Part shown: one piece after another, positions 7,333-15,088 of the stretch | Position numbering within the stretch: position 1 is the first letter of the stretch | Layout of the letters: each line of letters opens with the position of its first letter | IMG/VR virus record: IMGVR_UViG_3300037140_000053 | Span: 1-23,657 of that record | DNA: 23,657 nt | From: a virus | Direction: 5' to 3' (one strand) | Notes under the pieces: model-generated | Seen by the model: the letters and a program-made list of their open reading frames with translations, nothing else | Databases searched by the model: none | Told to the model about the DNA's origin: nothing | Translations under genes and position numbers: made by a program

Positions 7333-10014
7333 CTAAAGAAGCTCGATTCGGTAGTCCTCGACGTCGATCGACTCGCCGACCGCCTGCTTCGCCGCGTTCA
7401 ATGCCATCGCCAGCGCGACCGCGGCGTCGATCGGCTCCTTCGACCGTGGCTGCTCGATGCGCCAGCGCGTCCCGTAGTACGTCACCTTCGGGACAGCGGC
7501 GAGCACCTGCTCCGTCACCTGGCTCGAGCCGTCATGGTCGATCTCGTGCTGGGCGATCAGTTCGCCGAGCAGCATCGACGCGGCCTCCATCGGGACACCC
7601 TGGCCGTGGTCGATCACCGTCATGCCGTAGTCCTCTTCCATCTGCTCCGCGATCAGGCCACCGCCCATGTTGCGGTCGAACACGACGGTCATTCCAGGCC
7701 AGCGAGCTCGCATCACTTCGAGGACGTCGAAGACGACCCGCAGCCGGCGTTTCGTGCCCTGCTCTTCGGACTTGAGGATCACGCCTCCGGCGGTGCGCGG
7801 GCGGTGCGACGACGGGTCGATCCACACCGGGATCACGGCGGTCGTGTCGAAGGAGGTTGCGGTGTCAAGGCCGACGAAGACGTGCTGCGCGCCGGTCGGG
7901 ATCACGATGCCGTCAACTTCGCCCTGGTTCCAGTCGTAGCGCGAGAACGCGGAGTCCATCTGGTTGACCCAATGGTTCATGTGCTGGCGGGCGAACACCC
8001 ACGGCTCAGCCTGCGACGCCTTGTAGGAGCGGCGGAGGTTCTCGGGTTTGATGAACGAGCCGGGGTTGGCTTTCTTGACCTTGAGGATGAAGGCGTCAAG
8101 CTCTTCCCTCGAGCAGTTGCTGGCGGGCATCTGCACTTCGTCGGGGACAGCCCAGCGGTGCATGACGAGATCCCCATCGGCGTCGACGGCGCGGGTGTAG
8201 TCGCCGTGCTCTTCGATCACCGAGTCGGCGCGCAGCGCGCGCGTCACCATCCGGCCGAGCGTGCTGTCGAGCGAGTCGCCGGCGGTCGTGACATGCACGA
8301 TCCTCACGCGGTGCTTGCCGACGGTGCGCTTCTGCACCTTCGTCGTCAGTGTGCGCACCGCGGCGCCGTCGTCTTCGTGGCGGTGGAGTTCTTCGACGAG
8401 CACCAGGCTTGGCGCCTCACCTTCCTGCCCGGAGCCGCCGCGTCCGCCGACTCGACGCCCGGCCGAGCTCACTACCAGGAGGCCGTAGCTGTCCTCTTTG
8501 ATCAGGCTCTTGATGCGGCCCATCCCGTACTCCTGGGCGACCCACCACCGGGACAGCGACGGCGACTGTGCGATGAAGTGGGCGGCGGCGTTGAGCGTGT
8601 GCTTGCCGTGGCCGCCCATGCCGCCGAGGATGATCACCTTCGGGTTGATGCGGACGAAGGTGCCGTGGTGGAGCGCGAGCGCGCCGAGCAGCGTGGAGTT
8701 GTGTGTGACCAGGCCGCCGGTGACGTGGCTCTCGGTGCCTGCGACCTGAATCGCGATCGTCGACTGCTTGCCGAGTGGGCGGATCGCTTTGACGCGGTCG
8801 AGCTCGAGCGACCCTGACGTGTTGTGATCACCCAACTCGATCAGCGCAAGCATCCACGCTTTCAACGTCGCGGCCTTCGTTGCGTGGGTGAGCTTGAGCA
8901 TCTGCCCTAGCCGAAGGATCTGCTGCGCATCCCCAACCCACAGGCGCCACGAATGGTGGACCTGGCCTTTGTAGGTGCCGCGCTTGGCGGCAATCGAAGC
9001 GTTGACGCCCAAGCCCGCCAGAAGATGCTGGCATTCGACGAGAAGCTCACGATTGACCGAATACCACTCGATCATCCGGTCATGGAGGCGGCCCCGATCG
9101 GGCGAATACAACCCACCATCCGTGTCGAGGTAGCCGCTCAAGAACTGGGCTTGCGCTTCCCTGGACGCCATGAACACCCAGCCAGGCACGCGCTTGGTGT
9201 AGCTCGTTTTGCCGAGCAGACCGCAGTCCTTCACGAACGAGCGCGGCCCGCCGGTGTGCTTGCCCTTGTTGGGGTTGCTCAGTCGCCAGCCCCATTTGCC
9301 CACCGGTGAAACGGGCCATGTTTCGGCAACCCTCGCCACGACCTCCGCACTGTCAGACGTGAGCGTGCAGTTGCCGGACGACAGGCTGCCATCGCCGACA
9401 AGCACCCCGGCCAGCCAAGCACGTTCGCATTCGGCTTCGGTTGCCGCTTTGCCCGGTGCGAAGCCGAGCCCTACGACAACGTAGTCGCCGGCACCGAGAC
9501 GTCCCGCTGGCGTCCAGGCGTACCGGCGTGGCTGCCGACTCGGTCGCTGCCCGGCGCGCGGCAGGGTCAGAACCGGATGGTTCGTGGTGCAGCGCAGGAT
9601 GCGTCCTCGAACAGTCTCCACTTCGACGCACGCTTGCGGCGCCTGTTCCTCAACCGCGAGCACTTCGGACGGGGCGAGGCCATAGCCACCCCACCCGAGC
9701 ACCCGATTGCCGGGAGCGATCTCGTCAGCCCGCCGTCTCCCGCCGTCAGCCAGGGCGACCATCGTGTCCGGTGCTAGGCACTTGCCCAAGCCTGTCGGCC
9801 ACAGCCACAGGTGCTCGAGCGCTCCGTGCTCGAAGTAGTCCCGGAGCGCGTCGCATTGCCAGTCCTCGAGGCGGAACGGCTGAAGCGTATCCGGCAGCTT
9901 CAGCTGGAAACAGAACCTCTCGAAGTGGTCGAGCGTGTCTTTCTCAGACGAGCGCTCGGGCTGGCTAAAGCCCCTCGAACTCTGCCGTTTCAGGGTCGCT
10001 GAGTGGCGGGCCAT
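7333..10014 (-). CDS. Large terminase subunit with in-frame intein
   Basis: The DNA-packaging motor: ATPase plus nuclease. The precursor is 893 residues; removing the 361-residue intein leaves 532, normal for this family. Walker A is split: WPTGLGK (72-78) sits before the intein and STLLGALALHH after it. Walker B is SLVLVEELH (536-543 region). The RNaseH-like nuclease shows the three expected acidic positions: VGLDTA (Asp717), VVFDRN (Asp780) and EPIDAAVALA (Asp863). The start at 10014 overlaps the small terminase by 50 bp; no later canonical start precedes the ATPase. The C-terminus ends one base before a 26-residue membrane peptide gene. Without splicing the ATPase could not work. Confidence 0.95.
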   Translation of the reverse strand: MARHSATLKRQSSRGFSQPERSSEKDTLDHFERFCFQLKLPDTLQPFRLEDWQCDALRDYFEHGALEHLWLWPTGLGKCLAPDTMVALADGGRRRADEIAPGNRVLGWGGYGLAPSEVLAVEEQAPQACVEVETVRGRILRCTTNHPVLTLPRAGQRPSRQPRRYAWTPAGRLGAGDYVVVGLGFAPGKAATEAECERAWLAGVLVGDGSLSSGNCTLTSDSAEVVARVAETWPVSPVGKWGWRLSNPNKGKHTGGPRSFVKDCGLLGKTSYTKRVPGWVFMASREAQAQFLSGYLDTDGGLYSPDRGRLHDRMIEWYSVNRELLVECQHLLAGLGVNASIAAKRGTYKGQVHHSWRLWVGDAQQILRLGQMLKLTHATKAATLKAWMLALIELGDHNTSGSLELDRVKAIRPLGKQSTIAIQVAGTESHVTGGLVTHNSTLLGALALHHGTFVRINPKVIILGGMGGHGKHTLNAAAHFIAQSPSLSRWWVAQEYGMGRIKSLIKEDSYGLLVVSSAGRRVGGRGGSGQEGEAPSLVLVEELHRHEDDGAAVRTLTTKVQKRTVGKHRVRIVHVTTAGDSLDSTLGRMVTRALRADSVIEEHGDYTRAVDADGDLVMHRWAVPDEVQMPASNCSREELDAFILKVKKANPGSFIKPENLRRSYKASQAEPWVFARQHMNHWVNQMDSAFSRYDWNQGEVDGIVIPTGAQHVFVGLDTATSFDTTAVIPVWIDPSSHRPRTAGGVILKSEEQGTKRRLRVVFDVLEVMRARWPGMTVVFDRNMGGGLIAEQMEEDYGMTVIDHGQGVPMEAASMLLGELIAQHEIDHDGSSQVTEQVLAAVPKVTYYGTRWRIEQPRSKEPIDAAVALAMALNAAKQAVGESIDVEDYRIELL
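8698..9780 (-). mobile_element. LAGLIDADG intein in the terminase Walker A motif
   Basis: Residues 79-439 of the terminase precursor form a full-length intein. It begins CLAPDTMVALADG (Cys1), has block B TTNHPVL, and ends VTGGLVTHN followed by Ser of the extein. His-Asn and +1 Ser are thus the expected splicing residues. The inserted endonuclease shows both LAGLIDADG helices: LAGVLVGDG (intein residues 123-131) and LSGYLDTDG (215-223). All splicing and nuclease blocks look intact. Insertion lies between the catalytic Lys and the Ser of Walker A, a highly conserved site that protects the element from precise loss. Confidence 0.93.
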
Positions 10015-10339
10015 CGGGCAGGTCTAGAGCCGACCGTGGCCCGTAGCGTTCGGGGTACAGGCGCTCGAGCAGCCAGGTGGCGGCCCGCCAGTTGCCTTTG
10101 CCCGCATTGGTGACACGACTTAGGAGGATAGCCTCGCCTTCGGCCTGTGCCCGGCGACACTCGTCGTCGAACAGCGCGTAGCCACGGACCTTCAGCTGCG
10201 AGCGGTTGCGCCAGACGCGCACGTCGACGTCCTCGACGCCGACCAGCCGGGCTGCGGTGTCGAGCGGCACGCCGCCGCGCAAGAAGTCCAGCAGTCGCCG
10301 GCGCCGATCCGACGTGAGCGCCGGCGTTACGGAACCCAT
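9965..10339 (-). CDS. Small terminase subunit (HTH)
   Basis: A 124-residue protein starting MGSVTPALTSDRRRRLLDF. A longer frame reaches 10456 but overlaps the upstream gene and is rejected. The N-terminal half carries a helix-turn-helix (LRGGVPLDTAARLVGVEDVD, then VRVWRNRS); the second half has helices with NWRAATWLLERLYPERYG, a pattern common in small terminases. It should recognise phage DNA and hand it to the large subunit, which starts inside its 3' end. The overlap with the glycosyltransferase-like gene upstream is 13 bp. The HTH and position are the evidence. Confidence 0.82.
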   Translation of the reverse strand: MGSVTPALTSDRRRRLLDFLRGGVPLDTAARLVGVEDVDVRVWRNRSQLKVRGYALFDDECRRAQAEGEAILLSRVTNAGKGNWRAATWLLERLYPERYGPRSALDLPDGPPLSDPETAEFEGL

Positions 10340-10911
10340 GTGGGCGACGTCCGGCGGGTGCTCATACCCGGATAGCAGAGGCTGGGCCCGTCCCGGTGCT
10401 GCACCAGGCTGGGGATGACGGTGAAGTACGGGCGGTCGATGTCTTTGAGCCAGCATTGCATCGCGTAGTCGCAGCCACGGCGCTCGCGCACGCCGTCGGG
10501 CAGGACTCGCAGCTTCGTCCCGTCAGCGGTGGGATTCCAGTTGCGTGAGAACTCGAGCAGCGCCGGCGCCATCGCACCGGGCAGAAAGAAGCACTGAGCC
10601 ATCAGGAACGTGCCGGGCGCGCGCATCCTCGACTCCTTGAACCGATGGCCGTCATAGCCCTGGATCAGCGTGCCCGGCGCCAGGAACCTTGCGGCGCGCG
10701 CTTTGCGCTCAAAGTCGCTGGTCAGGATCACATCGTCCTCGAAGTGCCAGGCGTCGTCGTCGCCCTGGGCCTCGAGCGCGTCAAGGTAGGTGATCCACCC
10801 GTCGCGTTCGCGGTCGTCGATCAGCTCCGAGCCGGGTAGCTGCGCCTGTAGTTCGAGCGCCCAGCCGTGGCGGAGCTCGTGCCAAGACGTCGTGCGGATC
10901 AGGTAGCGCAT
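10327..10911 (-). CDS. Glycosyltransferase-like protein (GT-A fold, DxD-type motif)
   Basis: A 194-residue protein starting MRYLIRTTSWHELRHG. WHFEDDVILTSDF (56-67) holds an EDDV motif like the metal and sugar-nucleotide binding DxD of GT25-type glycosyltransferases. A later GCDYAMQCWLKD and IPSLVQHRDGPS (167-177) match the C-terminal PSLVQH pattern of the group. The start overlaps the upstream methyltransferase stop by 1 bp; the frame upstream of it is a shadow. Substrate is unknown: sugar transfer to a modified DNA base, a capsid protein or a host surface are all possible. Its coupling to methyltransferase and oxygenase-like genes favours DNA. Confidence 0.78.
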   Translation of the reverse strand: MRYLIRTTSWHELRHGWALELQAQLPGSELIDDRERDGWITYLDALEAQGDDDAWHFEDDVILTSDFERKARAARFLAPGTLIQGYDGHRFKESRMRAPGTFLMAQCFFLPGAMAPALLEFSRNWNPTADGTKLRVLPDGVRERRGCDYAMQCWLKDIDRPYFTVIPSLVQHRDGPSLCYPGMSTRRTSPTWVP

Positions 10912-11504
10912 CAGCCTTCGAGCATCGTACGGATGCGGGCGGCGCGTCGCGGGTTGTGGTCGTTCCCGTAGAAGGCGAGCTTCAGCTTGAGCGCGGCTGC
11001 GGCCTGGTAGACGTTGGTGCAGCAGGGGTCGAGCAGGATCTGGCCCGGCTCCGACACCGAGCCGATGCAGCCGCGAGGCTGGCGGCTCCCACCATGCAGC
11101 CACAGCTCGTCAGGGCGCCACACACGGCGCACGGCCTTGCGGGTGTGGCCGACCATCAGCTTCGCCGGCCTCTGGCTTCTGACGGGCCCGTAGGTGGTCG
11201 AGACGAGCGTCACGTCCTTGCACACGGCGCTGAGTCTGGCAGCGGCGGCGTCAGCGGTCGCCTCACCGCACTCGATGAACACCCACCCGTCAACGTGGTC
11301 GGCGACGATGCCGCAGATCGACTCGAAGAACGCGGCGAAGCTGTGGCGCTGGCCCATCGCCATCATCACATGCGCGTCGTCCCAGGGAGGGCTCGAGTAG
11401 AGAATGTCCGCCCTGACGCCGTGGAGCATCGCGTTGATCGGCGCGTCACCGATCCGCCCCACAGTGAAGCGGTGCTGCGGAATCAGGATCTCGGCGGTCG
11501 TCAT
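10911..11504 (-). CDS. SPPW-type DNA methyltransferase
   Basis: This 197-residue protein shows motif IV (ADILYSSPPWDD, about residues 32-43) before a SAM-binding motif I near the C-terminus (GQILLDPCCTNVYQAAAALK, then FYGNDHN). This order is that of beta-class amino-methyltransferases, and SPPW suggests N4-cytosine rather than N6-adenine methylation. Motif I lacks the usual FxGxG glycines (DPCCTNVYQ), so SAM binding may be altered. It has no separate target-recognition domain. The ATG overlaps the IbrB-like stop (ATGA). A paired ParB-type protein and methyltransferase are a frequent phage combination. Target sequence cannot be inferred. Confidence 0.83.
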   Translation of the reverse strand: MTTAEILIPQHRFTVGRIGDAPINAMLHGVRADILYSSPPWDDAHVMMAMGQRHSFAAFFESICGIVADHVDGWVFIECGEATADAAAARLSAVCKDVTLVSTTYGPVRSQRPAKLMVGHTRKAVRRVWRPDELWLHGGSRQPRGCIGSVSEPGQILLDPCCTNVYQAAAALKLKLAFYGNDHNPRRAARIRTMLEG

Positions 11505-12130
11505 ACGGGCGCGTCTTCGCCGGGGTGCTCAGCCAGCCACGCGCGCTTGATGTCGATCTGGCCGCGTGTCGCCCACGCCTTGCGGTACTCAACGTCCTCG
11601 AACAGCTTGGAGAACCCGGAGACGTGCTTCAGCCGGAGCAGCTCGTCAGCGCTCATTCCAAGCTCGTGGCAGATCCGCTCATCGCCCCAGCCCTTGTCGA
11701 GCATCTCGAACACGATGCCGGACATGTTCCCCACCGAGTGCTTGCCGCGAGCGCGGTTGTGGCGCACCGTGGAGGCCATCCGCTCGTTGGGCGGCTTGTC
11801 GATCACGACGATCGGCAGCAGGCCGCCGGTCATCTCGCGGATGTCGTCGTTCTCGACCATCACGCGCCAGCGGTGGAAGCCGTCGACGATCACGTAGTCG
11901 TCGCCGTCTTTGACCGTGACGACCGGCTGGGTGTAACCGTCGGCCTTAATGCTCACGTAGAGCAGGCGCATCTCGACGGAGGCGACGCGGTTCGGATTGT
12001 ACGAATTGCTCCGAACCTGCTCAACCGGAACCCATTGCACATTCGCCACCGGCTGCCGCAGGTGTGGGGCGTCGGCGCCGTTCTCGGATGCGCTTGGCGA
12101 GTGCGAGGTCGGCAGCGCTGGATAGCTCAC
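11501..12130 (-). CDS. IbrB-like ParB/Srx-fold protein
   Basis: A 209-residue protein with a GTG start overlapping the IbrA-like stop (GTGA). A 30-residue, low-complexity N-terminus precedes the ParB-type N domain: VQWVPVEQVRSNSYNPN (31-47), YTQPVVTV and the box YVIVDGFHRWRVM (79-91), then an HTH-like C-terminal half (ERICHELGMSADELLRLKHV). The N domain binds a nucleotide in ParB relatives. The direct pairing with a DUF3440 PAPS-reductase-type gene is the IbrA/IbrB arrangement known from E. coli and phages, where IbrAB affect expression of immunoglobulin-binding proteins; their biochemistry is unclear. Here a regulatory or modification-targeting role is possible. Confidence 0.82.
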   Translation of the reverse strand: MSYPALPTSHSPSASENGADAPHLRQPVANVQWVPVEQVRSNSYNPNRVASVEMRLLYVSIKADGYTQPVVTVKDGDDYVIVDGFHRWRVMVENDDIREMTGGLLPIVVIDKPPNERMASTVRHNRARGKHSVGNMSGIVFEMLDKGWGDERICHELGMSADELLRLKHVSGFSKLFEDVEYRKAWATRGQIDIKRAWLAEHPGEDAPV

Positions 12131-13341
12131 GAGTAGGGCATCTTCGGGACAGGCGGGGACGGAGGCAGCGGTGGCAGGTTCTTCGCCCCGCCAATGCTCT
12201 TGAGGTAGTCGGCCTGGGCTGCGCGGAAGTTCACGTTGAAAGCGTTGTGGGCGAGGCTCTTACCTTCGACGTCGTTGAGCATGATGACGCGACAGTGGGC
12301 TTTCCAGGCGAAGTCCGCCCACAGGCCCGGCGGCGTGCGCCGGTCCATCCGCGCGAACAGGTGCGCCATGTAAGCCTGGTGCTCCGGGTCGACCAGGTGC
12401 TTCAGCAGGTGATCCCGGTACTCGCGCCAGCTCTCAAACATGAACGGCAGGTCGTGGACGAAGTATTCGAGCCCGAGCATCGCCGCCATGTGCGTGCCCT
12501 CCATCCGGCAGATCAGGCGCTCGAAGGTGTCGGGCTCAACCTCCTGCAAGAAGAACAGCTCCGCGACGGCGTTCTCGTGTGTGAGATTCGAGACGCGCAT
12601 CGTCAGCGGATGGCCGCCGCGCTGCCACAGCTGGTCGTAGAGCTTCGCGTACGGCCAGCCGTGCTCGTGAATGCACTTCCAGACGTCGAGGTAGGTCCAG
12701 TCGTAGAGCGGATAGAGCACCGTTTGGTTCGGGTGGCCGGCGGGCGCGCGGCCGCCCCAGGTGATCCACTTGTACGACGCCGCGTGGGTCGTGCCCATGA
12801 AGCGCGTCCGCGCCTCTTCAGCCCGGACGCCGGACAGCGCCACGCATTTCTCGTCGCCGAACCGGGCGTGCAGGATCTCCGCGAACAGCTCGTAGAAGCG
12901 GTCGGTGCCAAAGGTGTTGACGGTGATCGCCTTGGGGTGGCGCGGATGCACGTACAGATCCTCTTTGCCGACCTCCCACGCGTTCAGCCAGTGAGAGGTC
13001 GTCGAGGTTGCGTTGAAGATCCGGAACGGGCATTGCAGCAGCCAGGGGTCGACCTCCGGGCGGTCCATCCACTCGTAGATCAGATCGACGACGGACTGCC
13101 ACTCCGCCTCCTGGTCAAGCCAGTAGACGCTGACCGGCAGGTAGCCGCCGGCGCGCGCGGCTTCGAGGCTCAGCTCGAGCAGCACCAGGCTGTCCTTGCC
13201 GCCGCTGACGTTGACCATGACGCGGCCCTCGAACTCGTCGAAGATCCACTTGATGCGAGCGCGCGCGGCCTCGAGCGTCGTCTGCTTGCTCAGGATGCGC
13301 AGGCCGCGGTGCGACGGTTGGGCGATCGTCTTCGAGGCCAT
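12127..13341 (-). CDS. IbrA-like PAPS-reductase-family protein (DUF3440)
   Basis: The 404-residue protein has an adenine-nucleotide alpha-hydrolase P-loop, VNVSGGKDSLVLLEL (44-58), as in PAPS reductase, DndC and IbrA. Further family features are VYWLDQEAEWQ, a region LSGVRAEEARTRF, and LYPLYDWTYLDVW; the last third resembles the DUF3440 extension. The SGGKDS box means it can probably activate a substrate with ATP; a true PAPS reductase Cys-Gly-x-x-Cys end is not visible. It overlaps both neighbours. Partnership with the IbrB-like gene is strong context. Sulphur transfer, as with DndC in phosphorothioation, is only a hypothesis since DndD/E-like partners are absent. Confidence 0.85.
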   Translation of the reverse strand: MASKTIAQPSHRGLRILSKQTTLEAARARIKWIFDEFEGRVMVNVSGGKDSLVLLELSLEAARAGGYLPVSVYWLDQEAEWQSVVDLIYEWMDRPEVDPWLLQCPFRIFNATSTTSHWLNAWEVGKEDLYVHPRHPKAITVNTFGTDRFYELFAEILHARFGDEKCVALSGVRAEEARTRFMGTTHAASYKWITWGGRAPAGHPNQTVLYPLYDWTYLDVWKCIHEHGWPYAKLYDQLWQRGGHPLTMRVSNLTHENAVAELFFLQEVEPDTFERLICRMEGTHMAAMLGLEYFVHDLPFMFESWREYRDHLLKHLVDPEHQAYMAHLFARMDRRTPPGLWADFAWKAHCRVIMLNDVEGKSLAHNAFNVNFRAAQADYLKSIGGAKNLPPLPPSPPVPKMPYS

Positions 13342-13544
13342 CAGTTCGGCGAGTCGTGGATCGGGACGGCCATCTGCCCGGCCTCAACCGCAGCCTGGGC
13401 GACGCCGGAGAGGTAGCCGGCGGCGAGGTAGAACTGGTCGATGAAGCTGAGGTTCGCGGTGTCCGTCTCGCTCATGCCGCAGCGGTGCGCGGAGGCGATG
13501 ACGACCTCAGCGACTTCCCTGCGGACGCGCAGCGTGCGGCTCAT
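13341..13544 (-). CDS. 67-residue hypothetical protein
   Basis: Starts MSRTLRVRREVAEVVIASAH and has a mostly helical pattern (IDQFYLAAGYLSGVAQAAVE). Its ATG overlaps the oxygenase-like stop (ATGA) and its stop shares a base with the IbrA-like ATG (TGATG). The position between an oxygenase and an ATP-using enzyme suggests a small accessory subunit or merely a passenger. I do not recognise it. Confidence 0.72.
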   Translation of the reverse strand: MSRTLRVRREVAEVVIASAHRCGMSETDTANLSFIDQFYLAAGYLSGVAQAAVEAGQMAVPIHDSPN

Positions 13545-14065
13545 GGCATCGCGAAGCTGGGCAGGTGCGCGATCAGCGCATCCAGCGCGGCGTCGAGGTC
13601 GGGCGGGTAGTCCTCGAAGTCGATGGCAGCGGCGACCTTCGTCGGCCCGGTGAACGGCAGGCGCGGGTCTTTCGTGACCGTGTGCGGCGAGTGGGTGTCG
13701 AGGACGGTGACGAGGCCAGGCACGTACATCGGTTTGCCCGCCGGGTTCTCATCGACGCCGTGGCACCACCAGCCCTCATTGTGCAGCTCGAGATGGACCG
13801 AGTACCGGGCGAAGCCGACGTCAGTGTGGAAGCCGATCCCGCCGCGCGTGCAGATGAAGTGCGGCCCCAGCTTGTCGCCGGGCGGGTGGCCCCACGTCTT
13901 GAACCGGCGGCTGGTCTTCTCGTCACCCCAAAAGCGGCGGGTCCAGTCGGCGGGGAAGTGCGGGAGCGGCGAGCCGGGCATCCCAGGCTGGCCGAGGTAG
14001 CCGACCAGCGCGACCGGGTTCGCCGTCTGATCCAGCGCGAGCGGTGTGCCGCGTTTCCAGTCCAT
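13541..14065 (-). CDS. 2OG-Fe(II) oxygenase-like protein
   Basis: A 174-residue protein with a plausible metal triad of the double-stranded beta-helix fold: GIGFHTDVGF gives His80-x-Asp82, and THSPHTVTKDPRLP gives His128 with nearby basic residues Lys132 and Arg135 for 2-oxoglutarate. The spacing of 46 residues between HxD and the distal His is normal. Strand-like segments (ARYSVHLELHN, VPGLVTVLDTH, KVAAAIDFE) fit. An earlier in-frame GTG at 14077 exists, but the ATG at 14065 forms the usual TGATG overlap. Phage oxygenases of this class include TET/JBP enzymes that oxidise methylcytosine; membership is not proven here. Confidence 0.68.
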   Translation of the reverse strand: MDWKRGTPLALDQTANPVALVGYLGQPGMPGSPLPHFPADWTRRFWGDEKTSRRFKTWGHPPGDKLGPHFICTRGGIGFHTDVGFARYSVHLELHNEGWWCHGVDENPAGKPMYVPGLVTVLDTHSPHTVTKDPRLPFTGPTKVAAAIDFEDYPPDLDAALDALIAHLPSFAMP

Positions 14066-14466
14066 CAGGCCACCCACTCCATGATCGACGGATCGCGGGC
14101 GACGACGAGCGGATCGTCGGGGCGGAGCGGCGGGCTTACTTCGTTGCTGGCGCGGTTGACCATGCCCCGCTCAGCGGCCGGGAAGTAGGACTTGGAGATC
14201 CAGTAGCGGAAGCCGTCCACGTCGAGGTAGACGTACTCGACGTTGAGGAACTTGCCCCGGTAGCCGTGGTTGTCGATCAGGGCGGCGAAGCGGTCGAAGC
14301 CGGCGCGGAGTGTGGCGTCGAGGTTGCTGCGCGGCTGGTACTCGTGCGGTGAGTGGGGCGCTCCCCTTGGCGGCTTGAAGCGGCAGGCGCCGACGAAGCT
14401 GCGAGCGAACTCGAGGTACTCGTCGGGGATCTCAGTGGGCTCGTCAATGAGGATGGTGCGGGCCAT
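14065..14466 (-). CDS. Hypothetical protein, first gene behind P3
   Basis: A 133-residue protein starting MARTILIDEPTEIPDEYLEF. The region KFLNVEYVYLDVDGFRYWIS (about 72-91) is the most conserved-looking part, followed by AAERGMVNRA. I recall a similar Val/Asp-Gly-x-x-Tyr-Trp...Asn-Arg-Ala pattern in small actinophage proteins of unknown function. It directly follows the P3 promoter and leader and couples to the oxygenase-like gene (TGATG), so it heads the modification-like operon. Confidence 0.76.
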   Translation of the reverse strand: MARTILIDEPTEIPDEYLEFARSFVGACRFKPPRGAPHSPHEYQPRSNLDATLRAGFDRFAALIDNHGYRGKFLNVEYVYLDVDGFRYWISKSYFPAAERGMVNRASNEVSPPLRPDDPLVVARDPSIMEWVA

Positions 14467-14508
14467 GTGCGCTGCTTTCTGCTAGCGGGCGGGTAGACCC
14501 TCAGTATA
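14467..14508 (-). promoter_or_regulatory. P3: promoter/leader of the accessory enzyme operon
   Basis: On the minus strand TATACT (14503-14508) is followed 19 bp later by AGCAGAAAGCAGCGC before the ATG at 14466. P4 has the same TATACTG-to-AGCAGA spacing and P2 a very similar one. No convincing -35 box is visible, and the -10 lies only 4 bp before the end of the upstream ParB-like gene. No operator motif is present here, unlike at P2 and P4. Confidence 0.6.
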
Positions 14509-14511
14509 CCT

Positions 14512-15072
14512 TCAGGCGGGGTCGCCGGCGCTCACGTCGACCACAAAATCGTGCCCACAATCCGGGCATGCGACGTGAAACACGTTGTCGTCATAGCTGC
14601 CCCTGAAGCCATCAGCGGCGCCACGCGCGCCAAGCGAGCTCGGAGCGGCACTCCCACCTTCAGGCGGGAAGGCTGCGCTTAGAGCGGCTCCTGTGTCCTG
14701 AGAGCGCAGGCGCTCGAGCGCGTCGTAATCGACGGTGGCGAGGCCGGCCACCGGGTCAAGGCTGGCGAGCACGAGGTTCTCTTCGTCCTCAGTCAGCTCG
14801 ACGTAGCTGACGGGCACCGAGGGCTCGCCCTTCGAGATCGACATGGCGACGCGCAGGTGGCCGTCGACGACGTAGCCGGTGGTCTTGTTCACGATCACGT
14901 CCTGGACCCATCCGATGTGGTCGAGGATGGAGCCGAGCGCTTCCTGCTGGTGCAGCGGGTGGATGCGCCAGTTCTTCGGGTTGGCGAGTAGCTGCTCCGG
15001 GTTTTCGACGCCGGTGCCGATGATGCGGTTCGCCCAGCCCACCATCTCAGGCGTGTCCGTCTTAGCGGTCAT
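14512..15072 (-). CDS. ParB/Srx-fold protein with C-terminal CxxCG, paralogue 1
   Basis: A 186-residue protein starting MTAKTDTPEM; a longer frame upstream overlaps the paralogue and is unlikely. The core runs VGWANRIIGTG, NPKNWRIHP, GWVQDVIVNKTTGYVVDGHL and RVAMSISKGE, where VDGHLRVA (69-76) is the ParB-box equivalent of GERR. LDPVAGLATVD follows. After a low-complexity linker the end has HVACPDCGHDFVV (Cys169, Cys172), half a zinc ribbon, so metal binding may need dimers. It may bind DNA, or hydrolyse nucleotides or DNA as some ParB-domain proteins do. The paralogue at 15089-15661 lies 16 bp upstream. Confidence 0.84.
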   Translation of the reverse strand: MTAKTDTPEMVGWANRIIGTGVENPEQLLANPKNWRIHPLHQQEALGSILDHIGWVQDVIVNKTTGYVVDGHLRVAMSISKGEPSVPVSYVELTEDEENLVLASLDPVAGLATVDYDALERLRSQDTGAALSAAFPPEGGSAAPSSLGARGAADGFRGSYDDNVFHVACPDCGHDFVVDVSAGDPA

Positions 15073-15088
15073 CCGTTCACCATAGCGA

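Noticed and set aside
9777-9792. Copy of the operator-like motif (CACTTGCCCAAG)
   Set aside because: It encodes GLGKC at the intein junction in Walker A; the match is explained by protein constraint and is not palindromic beyond the core.
10912-11103. N-terminal extension of the glycosyltransferase-like gene
   Set aside because: It lies inside the methyltransferase gene in another frame, and the ATG at 10911 shows the usual TGATG junction.
14508-14668. 13-bp direct repeat ACCTTCAGGCGGG
   Set aside because: One copy is in coding sequence and the other at the end of the same gene and P3; there is no palindrome or further copy, so chance is likely.
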